Origin: Peptococcaceae bacterium BRH_c8a
GTDB taxonomy: Bacteria > Bacillota > Desulfotomaculia > Desulfotomaculales > Desulfallaceae
Assembly (NCBI GenBank): GCA_000961575.1
Contig: LADP01000025.1
Span: 99,335-163,334, forward strand
Length of the DNA stretch: 64,000 nucleotides
Direction: 5' to 3'
Position numbers and translations under genes: made by a program. The notes below the pieces were generated by a model, which had not been told where the DNA came from, ran no database searches, and saw only the letters and a list, made by a program, of their open reading frames with translations. Below are positions 42,610-51,215 of the stretch, in pieces (the stretch's first letter is position 1; the number at the start of each line of letters is the position of its first letter).

Positions 42610-43020
42610 TTAAATAGCGTTGGCCTTGTAAAAAATTTCTTGGCGTAAACTTTGCCGGGCGTAATCTTGAATAAAGTCCTTGATATCGTTAATATCAAAT
42701 GGTTTGTCCATACAGCCCAGGGCACCCAACTTTTTAGCTTCCTCTATTGTTTCATCGGAACCGTAGGCAGTCATGATAATGACTCTGGTTTCCGGAGCTA
42801 ATGGTTTTATCTTGGCCAGCGCTTCCAATCCACCCATGATGGGCATCCGGACATCCATGAAGATTAAGTCAGGTCGGATGGAACGTGCCATATTTACCGC
42901 TTCCAATCCGTTTTGTGCTGTATGAGGTTTGTGGCCGGATTCTTTAATCACGATATCCAGCAAATATCGAACCCCTGGTTGGTCATCTACCACCAGGATA
43001 TCCAAAGTTTTCTGGGGCAT
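42610..43020 (-). CDS. Single-domain response regulator (Spo0F/CheY-like)
   Basis: The ATG at 43020 (MPQKTLDILVVDDQPGVRYL) follows TTGGAGGTGCATAATT. It is a receiver domain only, 136 residues. It has the acidic pair DD, the phospho-acceptor Asp in LIFMDVRMP, the Thr in IIMTAYG and the Lys in MDKPFD. The DQPGVRYLL start resembles Spo0F, the sporulation phosphorelay carrier. No kinase is nearby. Confidence 0.88.
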   Translation of the reverse strand: MPQKTLDILVVDDQPGVRYLLDIVIKESGHKPHTAQNGLEAVNMARSIRPDLIFMDVRMPIMGGLEALAKIKPLAPETRVIIMTAYGSDETIEEAKKLGALGCMDKPFDINDIKDFIQDYARQSLRQEIFYKANAI

Positions 43021-43267
43021 AATTATGCACCTCCAAATATGCACCAATTAACATATTAGCTTATATTTAACATAATAACTAATATTTTTTGTTGTTGCAA
43101 GGTCGTCCAAATTACAAAAAGTTGGTTTTTGGGTCTGTTTTAGGTTAATTCTGCGGATTTGCATACGGACAAGCAGTTTCTCTTTTTTTCCGAAAAAAAT
43201 ACAAATTATTTACAGAATAAACCACTATCTACGAAGAAACTATGGAGTTGTTTAAATGGCTACTTCA

Positions 43268-44044
43268 TCATTTACCTGCTACTACTTTCGATAACCCTTC
43301 TTTTTTTTCCTGTATCATGGGTGCTGTTTTGTTCGACAGATAACGACTTGAAGCAACGGTAAAGGCTTCAAAAAGCTTGCGGAAAACCGGATGCCGTTGG
43401 CACAAGTTTTCCGGGTGAAACTGTACGCCGACACAGAAAAATTCCTCGCCAGGGACTTCAATGCCCTCTATGACACCGTCCCCAGAGTAAGCCGATATTA
43501 TAAAATCAGGTGCCAGATCGCCTACCATTTGGTGGTGAAAGGAGTTAACACGCAGCGTTTCCACACCAATTATGCTGAACAATGTCGACTTCTTTTTGAT
43601 TTTGATACTATGCGTGACATGCCAGCGCGGAGCTTGCTGAGTGTGCTTGTAGGGGCGGCCAATTACCTGCGCAATATCCTGGCAGACGGTTCCGCCGGCT
43701 GCCACGTTCATAACCTGGATGCCCCTGCATATGCCCAGCAGCGGCATTTTCATTGCTAGGGCCCGGGTGACCAGCGAAATCTCGAAAGCGTCTCGGTGTG
43801 GGTCAATGGTTCCGTTTTCCGGCCAGGGTTCTTCCCCGAACATGCCTGGATCAATGTCCCCCCCACCCGAGAGTATCAGGCCGTCCACGACATCTAATAA
43901 AGTATTCGTATCAACGCTGCCGTTCGGGGGCAGTATGACAGGGATTCCTCCATTTGTCTGCACTGCCTGCACGTAATCGCGGGCCAGGTGATAACGGTCT
44001 AGACCTGGTTCGTAACAACAGCTGATCCCAATTATCGGGGGCAT
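43268..44044 (-). CDS. Gamma-glutamyl-GABA hydrolase family protein (class I amidotransferase, PuuD-like)
   Basis: The ATG at 44044 (MPPIIGISCCYEPGLDRYHL) follows AGGAGGCGGTATTTA. The 258-residue protein has the oxyanion and nucleophile stretch PLLGICRGIQVMNVAAGG and the catalytic His-Glu in VQFHPE. This family cleaves gamma-glutamyl amides. It lies upstream of the nitrogen block but is not visibly linked to it. Confidence 0.88.
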   Translation of the reverse strand: MPPIIGISCCYEPGLDRYHLARDYVQAVQTNGGIPVILPPNGSVDTNTLLDVVDGLILSGGGDIDPGMFGEEPWPENGTIDPHRDAFEISLVTRALAMKMPLLGICRGIQVMNVAAGGTVCQDIAQVIGRPYKHTQQAPRWHVTHSIKIKKKSTLFSIIGVETLRVNSFHHQMVGDLAPDFIISAYSGDGVIEGIEVPGEEFFCVGVQFHPENLCQRHPVFRKLFEAFTVASSRYLSNKTAPMIQEKKEGLSKVVAGK

Positions 44045-44111
44045 TAAATACCGCCTCCTTAGATCGAAATTGCGGCGGGGAGTAAACCCTTGTCCTGTAG
44101 TGTATACATTG

Positions 44112-44137
44112 GAAAACCGCCACACTAAGGTGACGGC
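44112..44137 (-). terminator. mazEF terminator
   Basis: GCCGTCAC-CTTA-GTGTGGCGG followed by TTTT on the minus strand. Confidence 0.6.
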
Positions 44138-44205
44138 CAGCTGTTTGTTATGTATTTAATATTTAATTACCCTGCCTAGTTATGTATTTATGTGCCGTTG
44201 ATATA

Positions 44206-44556
44206 TTATATGTCAACCAAACCCAGACTGATTTCAATGGCATGATTTACCTTAAACATAAGTTCTTCTTGCAATAAAGAGACCTTTTCCATCAGCCTGC
44301 TTTTATCAATGGTTCTAATTTGCTCTGTTAAAACCACTGAATCTTTGCCCAGTCCGGCTTTGCCGGCGGGCAGTTCCACATGGGTGGGGAGTTTGGCCTT
44401 GGCAATCTGGGATGTTATGGCGGCAACTATAGTTGTTGGGCTATACTGGTTGCCGATGTCGTTTTGTAATATTAGAACCGGCCTAGTTCCCCCTTGCTCC
44501 GAACCCACCACCGGGCTTAAATCGGCGTAATATATTTCGCCACGGCGTATTTGCAT
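44206..44556 (-). CDS. mazF: MazF/NdoA endoribonuclease toxin
   Basis: The 116-residue protein has [32 protein letters not shown] and [10 protein letters not shown], the standard MazF/EndoA core. It cuts mRNA at short sites. Its ATG overlaps the antitoxin stop (TAATG). Confidence 0.96.
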   Translation of the reverse strand: MQIRRGEIYYADLSPVVGSEQGGTRPVLILQNDIGNQYSPTTIVAAITSQIAKAKLPTHVELPAGKAGLGKDSVVLTEQIRTIDKSRLMEKVSLLQEELMFKVNHAIEISLGLVDI

Positions 44557-44840
44557 TATCTGTTGCCTCCCACCACCGGCCTGGTGAGTGACAATTCCGC
44601 TTCAGTCTCCAGCCTGTACTGTTCTATGGCCATAGCCAGATTAATGTTGGCCATTTCAAGATAACCTTTAATCATTTGTTCTCTCAATTGTCTTCTTTTC
44701 CGTTCATTAATGTAAATGATCATAGCCTCGCGCATAAATTCGCTGCGGTTAAGGTTTTCGGCGGCGGCAATGCAGTCTATTTCAGACAGCAAATATTCCG
44801 GTAAACTGATCATCACTCGCTTAACCTGGGCCAACTGCAA
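44556..44840 (-). CDS. mazE: MazE/NdoAI-type ribbon-helix-helix antitoxin
   Basis: The 94-residue protein has an N-terminal RHH DNA-binding motif ([20 protein letters not shown], then [15 protein letters not shown]) and a C-terminal tail that would bind the toxin. It overlaps mazF by one base. Confidence 0.92.
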   Translation of the reverse strand: MQLAQVKRVMISLPEYLLSEIDCIAAAENLNRSEFMREAMIIYINERKRRQLREQMIKGYLEMANINLAMAIEQYRLETEAELSLTRPVVGGNR

Positions 44841-44919
44841 CGCCCCCCGTATAATAAAGTGATATAAAAACTGCTACTACATTATATACTGATGTTATGG
44901 CGTTGTGTCAATACCAGCC

Positions 44920-45417
44920 TTATATCTCATCCTTGGCCGCACGGGGTTGGCGAGAGAGACCGATTTTACCGGTTCGAACCATTTCTACGATTCCTTGCTG
45001 TTCCAGGACATGAGTAAAAGCGGTGATTTTCTGCTCATCACCGATGATTTGAATGACCATTGTTTCTTTGCCCACGTCCACCACGTTAGCTCTAAAAATT
45101 TCCACGATATCCACAATGTCCCTGCGTTTAGCAGGGTCTGCTTGAACCTTAATCAGGGCCAGTTCCCTTTCAATGGAATCGCGTTCTTCGATTTTAGTAA
45201 TTTTGATTACATCCACAAGTTTACCCAATTGGTGGATTACTTGTTCCAGAACCCTTTCGTCGCCGTTAACCACGATGGTAATCCGGGTAATGTCCGGTTC
45301 TTCGGTGTAGCCCGCGGCGATGCTTTCTATATTGAAAACGCGCCTGCTTAAAAGACCCGCAATACGGGCCAGCACTCCGGGCTTGTTCAAAACCAGTACG
45401 GCAAGCGTATGAGTCAT
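44920..45417 (-). CDS. ilvN: Acetolactate synthase small (regulatory) subunit
   Basis: The ATG at 45417 (MTHTLAVLVLNKPGVLARIA) follows GGGAGGCTGCAGCAT; an upstream in-frame start lacks a site. The 165-residue protein has an ACT domain (GLLSRRVFNIESIAAGYTEE) and the IlvN C-terminal domain. It confers valine feedback on acetolactate synthase. No catalytic subunit gene lies in this window next to it. Confidence 0.93.
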   Translation of the reverse strand: MTHTLAVLVLNKPGVLARIAGLLSRRVFNIESIAAGYTEEPDITRITIVVNGDERVLEQVIHQLGKLVDVIKITKIEERDSIERELALIKVQADPAKRRDIVDIVEIFRANVVDVGKETMVIQIIGDEQKITAFTHVLEQQGIVEMVRTGKIGLSRQPRAAKDEI

Positions 45418-45539
45418 ATGCTGCAGCCTCCCATGTTTCAAGTAGCCGATTGCCGCAAAACTCAATCGGCAGTATTTATAAAATCAATTTTACCATAAAT
45501 AATCACGGCATCACAGGAAAAAAAACTGGACTACAACAC

Positions 45540-45577
45540 AAAGCAGGCCTTAAGCAAATACACCGGCCTGCTTTTTA
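45540..45577. terminator. Terminator between glnA and ilvN
   Basis: AAAGCAGGCC pairs with GGCCTGCTTT across a 15-base loop. It is T-rich on both strands, so it may act in both directions. Confidence 0.65.
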
Positions 45578-45624
45578 TCTTTCCTGTTACAAATTTCCTG
45601 GTCAAAAGCGGTGTTTTGAGAAGA

Positions 45625-46962
45625 CTAAAACTTATTTAGATAGTTCTGCAATTCCCAAGAGTGCACCTGCATCCGGTAAGCATCCCATTCAATTTGTTTG
45701 GCTTCCATATAACGGGCTAATACATGCGGGCCAAGCGCTTCCTTAATTACTTCGTCTTTGGCCAGGCAACGCATGGCCTGCTGCAGGCTATCCGGCAGCG
45801 TGTCGATGCCTAGCTCCAAACGCTCACTCGTGGTTAGTTCGTAAATATTACGGTCACATGACTCAGGCGGCTCAATGCGGTTTTTGATGCCGTCCAGGCC
45901 GGCTTTTAAGCACACGGCCAGGGCCAGATAAGGATTGCATGATGGATCCGGGCTGCGCAGTTCGATGCGGGTAGACTGACCCCGTTTGGCCGGAACCCTG
46001 ATTAGCGGGCTGCGGTTACGATATGACCAGGCAATGTAAACAGGTGCTTCATATCCTGAAACCAGTCGCTTGTAAGAGTTCACGGTAGGATTGATAACTG
46101 AAGTAATGGCATGGATATGCTTCATCAGACCGCCAATGTAATACATAGCGTCTTTGCTAAGTTGGTTATCGTTATCGGGGTCGTAAAACGCGTTTTGTCC
46201 GTTCTTCATTAGTGACTGGTTTAGGTGCATACCTGAACCGGCGATGCCAAAAATAGGCTTGGGCATGAAAGTGGCGTGCAACCCGTGACGCTGGGCAATG
46301 GTACGCACCGCAAACTTGAAGGTAACAATTTTATCGGCGATGTCCAGGGCATCGGAAAATTTAAAATCGATTTCGTGCTGCCCGGGGGCAACTTCATGGT
46401 GGGAGGCTTCAATTTCAAAACCCATCTGCTCCAGAGTCAGTACCATATCCCGGCGGGCGTTTTCGCCAAAATCTACCGGAGTCAGGTCAAAGTAACCGGC
46501 CTGGTCGTGGGTGATGGTGGTAGGTTTGTTATCGCTGTCCAATTGGAACAAAAAGAACTCGGCTTCCGGGCCAACGTTCATGGTATAACCCATTTCCTCA
46601 GCATCGGCAATGGCCCGGCGCAGCACATAGCGCGGGTCGCCGATAAAGGGAGTGCCGTCAGAATTGTAGATGTCGCAAATTAAACGTGCCACCGCCCCGT
46701 CCCGTGGTTTCCAGGGGAAAACAACAAAGGTTGAGGGGTCGGGGCGCAGGTACATATCGGATTCCTCAATGCGTACAAAACCTTCAATAGAAGAACCGTC
46801 AAACATCAATTCATTATCCAGGGCCTTGTCAAGCTGCTCTACGGTAATTGAAACATTCTTTAATACCCCGAAAATATCAGTGAACTGCAGGCGTACAAAT
46901 TTTACGCCGTATTCTTTGGCCAGATTGCGCACGTCATCACTGGTTAGTAAGGGCACTGTCAA
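45625..46962 (-). CDS. glnA: Glutamine synthetase type I (first copy)
   Basis: The 445-residue type I (alpha) enzyme has [32 protein letters not shown], the ATP-site [15 protein letters not shown] and [20 protein letters not shown] at 46962 has the best spacing from GAGAGG; GTG at 46968 overlaps that site. It makes glutamine from glutamate and ammonia with ATP. It is about 53% similar by eye to the second copy at 49692, without counted alignment. Its leader has a hairpin with GGGGCAATGG but no clear terminator. Confidence 0.95.
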   Translation of the reverse strand: MTVPLLTSDDVRNLAKEYGVKFVRLQFTDIFGVLKNVSITVEQLDKALDNELMFDGSSIEGFVRIEESDMYLRPDPSTFVVFPWKPRDGAVARLICDIYNSDGTPFIGDPRYVLRRAIADAEEMGYTMNVGPEAEFFLFQLDSDNKPTTITHDQAGYFDLTPVDFGENARRDMVLTLEQMGFEIEASHHEVAPGQHEIDFKFSDALDIADKIVTFKFAVRTIAQRHGLHATFMPKPIFGIAGSGMHLNQSLMKNGQNAFYDPDNDNQLSKDAMYYIGGLMKHIHAITSVINPTVNSYKRLVSGYEAPVYIAWSYRNRSPLIRVPAKRGQSTRIELRSPDPSCNPYLALAVCLKAGLDGIKNRIEPPESCDRNIYELTTSERLELGIDTLPDSLQQAMRCLAKDEVIKEALGPHVLARYMEAKQIEWDAYRMQVHSWELQNYLNKF

Positions 46963-46979
46963 AGACACCTCTCTTTGTG

Positions 46980-47020
46980 CTATGCCAGGGCAAATATCTT
47001 ACGTTTCCATTGCCCCGGGT
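46980..47020 (-). promoter_or_regulatory. Hairpin in the glnA leader, incomplete ANTAR-like element
   Basis: On the minus strand CCGGGGCAATGG opens a stem that closes with TTGCCCTGG just upstream of the ribosome site. It shares GGGGCAATGG with the ANTAR hairpins elsewhere, but the sequence after the loop does not close the six-base loop and no T-run follows. It may work at the level of translation, or be a degenerate copy. Confidence 0.35.
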
Positions 47021-47106
47021 GTTGAATATTCACCAGTTTACAGTATATCACAAACAGTGCAAAAAAGGCATTAATCATGATTATTTGCTCAGTCATGCTT
47101 TTATTT

Positions 47107-47150
47107 GTCATCCTGAGCGTTAGTTTCGAAGGATTTAGATTCTTCATATA
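47107..47150. repeat. Second copy of the TGTCATCCTGAGCG repeat
   Basis: TGTCATCCTGAGCG and a following TTTCGAAGGATTTAGATTC match the repeat at 36979, with changes, in the same orientation. Confidence 0.5.
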
Positions 47151-47169
47151 GATATTTTAATTAGATGTT

Positions 47170-47751
47170 TTACTTTTTTAATTCATAAGACATAATAACC
47201 GCCTCTGCTACCACCCGCATGGAAACCCGTTGGTTCATGCTCTGCCGCTGCATGCGGCGGAACGATTCCGGTTCGGTGAGGCCCATGCTTTCCATCAAGA
47301 TCCCCTTAGCCCTTTCCACCAGTTTTCTGGTTTCCAGCGTTTCCTTTAAATCTTTGATGTTTCGCTCCAGGTTAATTACTTCCTGGTAGTTAACCAGAGC
47401 CAGTTCAACGGCCGGCAGTAAAGAAGATTCACTTACCGGTTTAAAAAGCAGGGCGTATACCTTGGCTTCCCTGGCCTTTTCCATAATCCCCTGGTGACTT
47501 GATGAAGATGTGACCACTACCGGGGCCAATTTGTCCTCGTGCGCAATCCTGGCTATTTGTAACCCGTCCATACCGGGCAGGGATGCGTCAATGATCAGCA
47601 GGTCAGGCTGTCTGCTGCGGATCATTTTCAGCGCGCTTACACCGTCTACGGCCTCACCTACTACCCAATAGCCGCTCTTGTTTAACATGGCCTTGATGTT
47701 TTTGCTCCAGGTAGTATCAGCGTCCGCCAGAACGATTCTATATTCATTCAT
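47170..47751 (-). CDS. ANTAR-domain response regulator (first copy, NasT-like)
   Basis: In the 193-residue protein the receiver domain has acidic residues in LADAD, the phospho-acceptor Asp in LLIIDASLPGMDG near residue 55, and the Lys in LFKPV. After a coiled-coil linker comes the ANTAR RNA-binding domain (RKLVERAKGILMESMGLTEP, then FRRMQRQSMNQRVSMRVVAE). ANTAR proteins bind paired six-base-loop hairpins and prevent termination. Its own leader carries such a pair (47788-47857). Confidence 0.93.
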   Translation of the reverse strand: MNEYRIVLADADTTWSKNIKAMLNKSGYWVVGEAVDGVSALKMIRSRQPDLLIIDASLPGMDGLQIARIAHEDKLAPVVVTSSSSHQGIMEKAREAKVYALLFKPVSESSLLPAVELALVNYQEVINLERNIKDLKETLETRKLVERAKGILMESMGLTEPESFRRMQRQSMNQRVSMRVVAEAVIMSYELKK

Positions 47752-47787
47752 GGAGTTTTCCTCCTGTGTAAGAATCGGAGAATATAA

Positions 47788-47857
47788 ATGCCCTCAGAAC
47801 AGGATTACTCCTGTTGAGGGCATCGTTGCCGTTTTTTTGATACATCATTGTATCAAA
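47788..47857 (-). promoter_or_regulatory. ANTAR target leader of the first ANTAR gene (two hexaloop hairpins plus terminator)
   Basis: Hairpin 1 (47836-47857) is TTTGATAC-AATGAT-GTATCAAA, an 8-bp stem with a hexaloop that has A at 1 and G at 4. Five bases later hairpin 2 is GGC-AACGAT-GCC, again A1 and G4, and its 3-prime arm begins the terminator stem ATGCCCTCA/TGAGGGCAT (47788-47823). The T-run is weak (TTATATT). This is the textbook two-hairpin ANTAR substrate and suggests autoregulation. Confidence 0.78.
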
Positions 47858-47919
47858 TACTTTTTAAACTTATCTTATTATAAACTAGCTATTTTAATAA
47901 ACGCAATACTTAATTTATG

Positions 47920-49500
47920 TTAGCCCAGGATTTCTTCCACTTCCGCGGCGTCGCAATCCATCACGTAGCTAATGCCTGTAATATCAGTTGCCTCCCTGGT
48001 GAGGGATACCAAATCGTTTCTGGTGATGTGCTCCAGGCCGAATTTGCGTGATCCGCACATGAATTGCCTTAGTCCCTGGGCCAGGCGCCCGAAATAGCTG
48101 TACACGCCGATGGCACCCACGGGCAATTCGCTAAATGCATCCGGGCCCAGAATGTTTTTAAGATCCTCGGCAGCGACAAAGACTTGCTCGATTTTATCTC
48201 CGTATTTCTTATATTCATTAGGCACCTTGCCGTTTTTAATGGCTTCACCAACGGTTTTGCCCACCATCGCGGCGCTCAACGCGGAACGGGCCATGCCGAT
48301 GGCTTTGGTATAGGGAGCACCTATGGCCAGACCTTTATACATATGGTCTTCCAGGGTAAATCCGCCGGCTATGGCTACAGGCGGTACGTAGGCACCCCGG
48401 GCCGCAAGCCGATCAAGGCACTTAACCAGTAAAGCCTGCAGATACACAGTGGGTACGCCCCATTCGTTCATCATCCGCCAGGGGCTCATACCGGTACCAC
48501 CACCGGCTCCGTCCACTGTTAACAAGTCCAGTCTGGCGTCTGAGGCGTACTTGACTGCCCGGGCCAGGTCGGCGGGTCGATAAGCGCCCGTCTTGAGCAT
48601 GACGTATTTGGCACCGGCATTGCGCAGCGTTTCCACCCGGGCCATAAATGTTTCGTACTCCACAAAACCAATGCGGGAATGACGCTCAAATTCTTCGAAC
48701 GCCCCGGCCTTATAAGCTTCTTGTACCTGCGGGTTTTCGGGATCCGGTAGTACGATGTAACCGCGTCCCTTTAGCTGCAGCGCCCTTTCCAGGGAATTTA
48801 GTTTAACTTCACCGCCGATATCTTTAGCGCCCTGGCCCCATTTTAGCTCGACCGCATCTACACCCAGTTTGTCGATCACGTATTCCTGCACACCCAGCGC
48901 GGTATCTTCCACGTTGGCCTGCACGGCGATAAACCCGCTGCCGTTTTTCCAGTTTTGGAAATCGCTAATGCGCTTGGCCATGTTGGGTGAGTGAATAATC
49001 CGGCCGTTTTTGATTTCTGAATTGGGATCCATAGCGCAAACATTTTCACCAATGACAATGCCGACACCGCAAATACCGGCACCCGCCGCCAGGTGCGGCC
49101 AGTTGTTGGCGGCAATATCGGTGGAACCCATACCGGCCACCACTATGGGCAGGTCTAGTTTAATTTCTCCACCGGCACCTACGGAACTTTCCAGGCTGAC
49201 CGCGGGGAAAATAGCCTTGTCGGAGTCGGCTTCAATCCCAAAGGCGCCGACAGCGGTGCCCATGATATTAAAATGTGAATAATCAACTGGATAGTCTTTT
49301 TGGGACGCTGAAGTGGATTTTCCAAAAGGCTGGGGGTAAAGCACTTCTTTACCCCTGATTGAAGATTTGCCTATTTCGCATAAACCAGGGCACCCGTCAA
49401 GGCAGGTTACACACATCCCACTAAAAGGACATTTGCTTTCCCCGGTGCGTAAACGAGTTAGGGTTGCCGCGCTAGCGTTGACTCCATTACTAAAGGTCAT
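47920..49500 (-). CDS. Glutamate-synthase-like FMN protein with Cys-rich N-terminus
   Basis: The ATG at 49500 follows TTGGAGGATGGATAA. The 526-residue protein begins with a Cys cluster (KCPFSGMCVTCLDGCPGLC) that could hold an Fe-S centre. It continues as the FMN-binding barrel of glutamate synthase (KWGQGAKDIGGEVKL, LLTVDGAGGGTGMSPWRMMN, then VAIAGGFTLEDHMYKGLAIG). It lacks the amidotransferase and GXGXG domains. It lies between the two glutamine synthetases, so a role in nitrogen metabolism is likely, but the reaction is not proven. Confidence 0.83.
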   Translation of the reverse strand: MTFSNGVNASAATLTRLRTGESKCPFSGMCVTCLDGCPGLCEIGKSSIRGKEVLYPQPFGKSTSASQKDYPVDYSHFNIMGTAVGAFGIEADSDKAIFPAVSLESSVGAGGEIKLDLPIVVAGMGSTDIAANNWPHLAAGAGICGVGIVIGENVCAMDPNSEIKNGRIIHSPNMAKRISDFQNWKNGSGFIAVQANVEDTALGVQEYVIDKLGVDAVELKWGQGAKDIGGEVKLNSLERALQLKGRGYIVLPDPENPQVQEAYKAGAFEEFERHSRIGFVEYETFMARVETLRNAGAKYVMLKTGAYRPADLARAVKYASDARLDLLTVDGAGGGTGMSPWRMMNEWGVPTVYLQALLVKCLDRLAARGAYVPPVAIAGGFTLEDHMYKGLAIGAPYTKAIGMARSALSAAMVGKTVGEAIKNGKVPNEYKKYGDKIEQVFVAAEDLKNILGPDAFSELPVGAIGVYSYFGRLAQGLRQFMCGSRKFGLEHITRNDLVSLTREATDITGISYVMDCDAAEVEEILG

Positions 49501-49591
49501 TTATCCATCCTCCAAATGTACAATAAATTTTTTCTCTCTTTTTTGTTCCGGTCTTTTTTTCTGTAATTTCTATTTTGTAAACCAGTTAAGT

Positions 49592-49628
49592 ACGCAATCA
49601 CCTGCTATTTATGTACGGTGAACTGCGT
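49592..49628. repeat. Inverted repeat upstream of the FMN protein
   Basis: ACGCAATCACC and GGTGAACTGCGT form an 11-bp imperfect stem around 14 bases, 92 bases upstream of the start. It has no hexaloop and no T-run. Operator or RNA element, unresolved. Confidence 0.4.
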
Positions 49629-49691
49629 TATTTTGCACCTCCTCGTTTTTTTTGCCCCCTTTCGTAAGCTATTGATAATCTAATTTAAAAT

Positions 49692-51017
49692 CTAATAATT
49701 GCGCAGATACTCATCCAACTCCCACTGGTGTACATGGTTTTGAAAATTTTCACACTCAATTTCCTTACTGTCCAAATAGCGTCCATGGATGTGTTTACCC
49801 AGCGCCTGCATGACTACATCGTCGGTAGCAAGCGTTTTAAGAGCACTTTCCAGGTTGCGGGGCAAGCCCATTTTCCGGATGATATTCTTAATCTCCCAGG
49901 ACGGTATATCTTCAGACAGCGGTTCGGGTAGGGACAGCTTACGTTTGATGCCATCCAGACCTGATTGCAGTGTTGAAGACATTACCAGATAGGGGTTGCT
50001 GGCCGGATCCGGACTGCGTAGTATAACCCTGGTATCAGCGCCACGCCAGGCTGGTACGCGAATCATAGCGCTGCGGTTAATTTGAGACCAACCTGCCAAC
50101 ACCGGGGCCAAATCGTTGGCTGAGATCCGTTTATAGGAGTTAATCAGCGGGTTGGCCACGGCAGTAAGGGCTCCGGCGTGGTCAATAAGGCCGGCTATGA
50201 ATTGCCTGGCTACTTTACTCAGGCCGTCTTTAGCGGATTGCTGGTAAAAAACGTTTTTATCGTTTTGCCACAGTGATAGTTGCAGATGTAAGCCCGATCC
50301 GTTAACTGTGGCTACCGGTTTAGGCATGAAAGTGGCATGTAGGCCGTGCCTCTGGGCAATGGTGCGGACTACGAACTTAAACGTGGTAATACTATCTGCC
50401 ATAGCCAGAGCGTCGTCGTCTTTAAGAAAAATCTCGTGTTGGCCTGGAGCAATCTCGTGGTGAGATGACGAAACATCAAATCCCATTTCCTGCAGTGTCA
50501 GTACCATGTCCCGCCGAGCGTTTTCGCCCATGTCCACGGGAGTAAGGTCACAGTATCCCGCTTGGTCGTGGGTAGTTACGGTGGGCTTGCCGGCTTCTTC
50601 GGTTTGGAACAGGAAAAATTCTATTTCTGCTCCTACCTGCAGTTGAAAGCCCATCTGTTCCGCCACGGCCAGGTTTTTTTTCAAGTTGGAACGTGAACAC
50701 GCGCCAAAAGGTGTGCCGTCCGGGTTTAATACGTCACAGGTTAACCTGGCCACTGCCCCTTCTCGCGGGCGCCACGGAAAGATCACGAAACTTGAAGGAT
50801 CCGGGCTCAGCAGGATATCGGACTCGAGACGGCCGACAAAGCCTTCGATTACTGAACTATCGAAACTAATCTGCCCTTCCAATGCCCTGGGCAGTTCGTC
50901 TACAGTAATAGCGATGTTCTTTAAGGCACCAAACATATTTGTAAATTGCAGACGAATAAACTTGACGTTGTGCTCTTCTGCTTTCTCAATGACCTCTTGT
51001 TTGGTAAATGTTCCCAC
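49692..51017 (-). CDS. glnA: Glutamine synthetase type I (second copy)
   Basis: The GTG at 51017 (GTG-GGA-ACA, VGTFTKQEVIEKAEEHNVKF) follows GGGAGGTTAATATT. Upstream codons belong to the leader RNA, so longer starts are wrong. The 441-residue protein has SFDSSVIEGF, GAEIEFFLFQ, SHHEIAPGQHEIF, MPKPVATVNGSGLHLQL and RVILRSPDPASNPYLV. The key residues look intact. The leader holds an ANTAR-type hairpin and terminator. Two GlnA copies with separate leaders suggest different regulation. Confidence 0.94.
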   Translation of the reverse strand: MGTFTKQEVIEKAEEHNVKFIRLQFTNMFGALKNIAITVDELPRALEGQISFDSSVIEGFVGRLESDILLSPDPSSFVIFPWRPREGAVARLTCDVLNPDGTPFGACSRSNLKKNLAVAEQMGFQLQVGAEIEFFLFQTEEAGKPTVTTHDQAGYCDLTPVDMGENARRDMVLTLQEMGFDVSSSHHEIAPGQHEIFLKDDDALAMADSITTFKFVVRTIAQRHGLHATFMPKPVATVNGSGLHLQLSLWQNDKNVFYQQSAKDGLSKVARQFIAGLIDHAGALTAVANPLINSYKRISANDLAPVLAGWSQINRSAMIRVPAWRGADTRVILRSPDPASNPYLVMSSTLQSGLDGIKRKLSLPEPLSEDIPSWEIKNIIRKMGLPRNLESALKTLATDDVVMQALGKHIHGRYLDSKEIECENFQNHVHQWELDEYLRNY

Positions 51018-51053
51018 AATATTAACCTCCCTGGGGCGCAAGATTTTTGGGCA

Positions 51054-51111
51054 AAATAAAAACGCCCCAACAGACCTGCTAATTGCATGCCTGAAGGGAC
51101 GCCATTGCCCC
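51054..51111 (-). promoter_or_regulatory. ANTAR-type hairpin and terminator in the second glnA leader
   Basis: The minus strand has GGGGC-AATGGC-GTCCC (51111-51096), a 5-bp stem with A1/G4 hexaloop. Its GTCCC arm starts the terminator CGTCCC..CAGGC../..GTCTG..GGGGCG followed by TTTTTATTTT. A promoter-like TTGATT-N16-TATACT lies upstream near 51130-51165. A first hexaloop hairpin is not obvious. Confidence 0.75.
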
Positions 51112-51215
51112 AAAAATATTACATCCACATTTAATAGTATAGAGCGATCAGAAAAAAAATCAACCTGTAATACAAAAAAATACTGTATACTTGTTGCCTA
51201 TAGTTAAATATATCA

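Noticed and set aside
49592..49628. ANTAR element before the FMN glutamate-synthase-like gene
   Set aside because: The hairpin has a 14-base loop, no A1/G4 hexaloop and no T-run.
49692..51128. Longer second GlnA starting at 51128
   Set aside because: The extra 37 codons cover the hexaloop and terminator of the leader; GTG 51017 has a good ribosome site and a normal family start.
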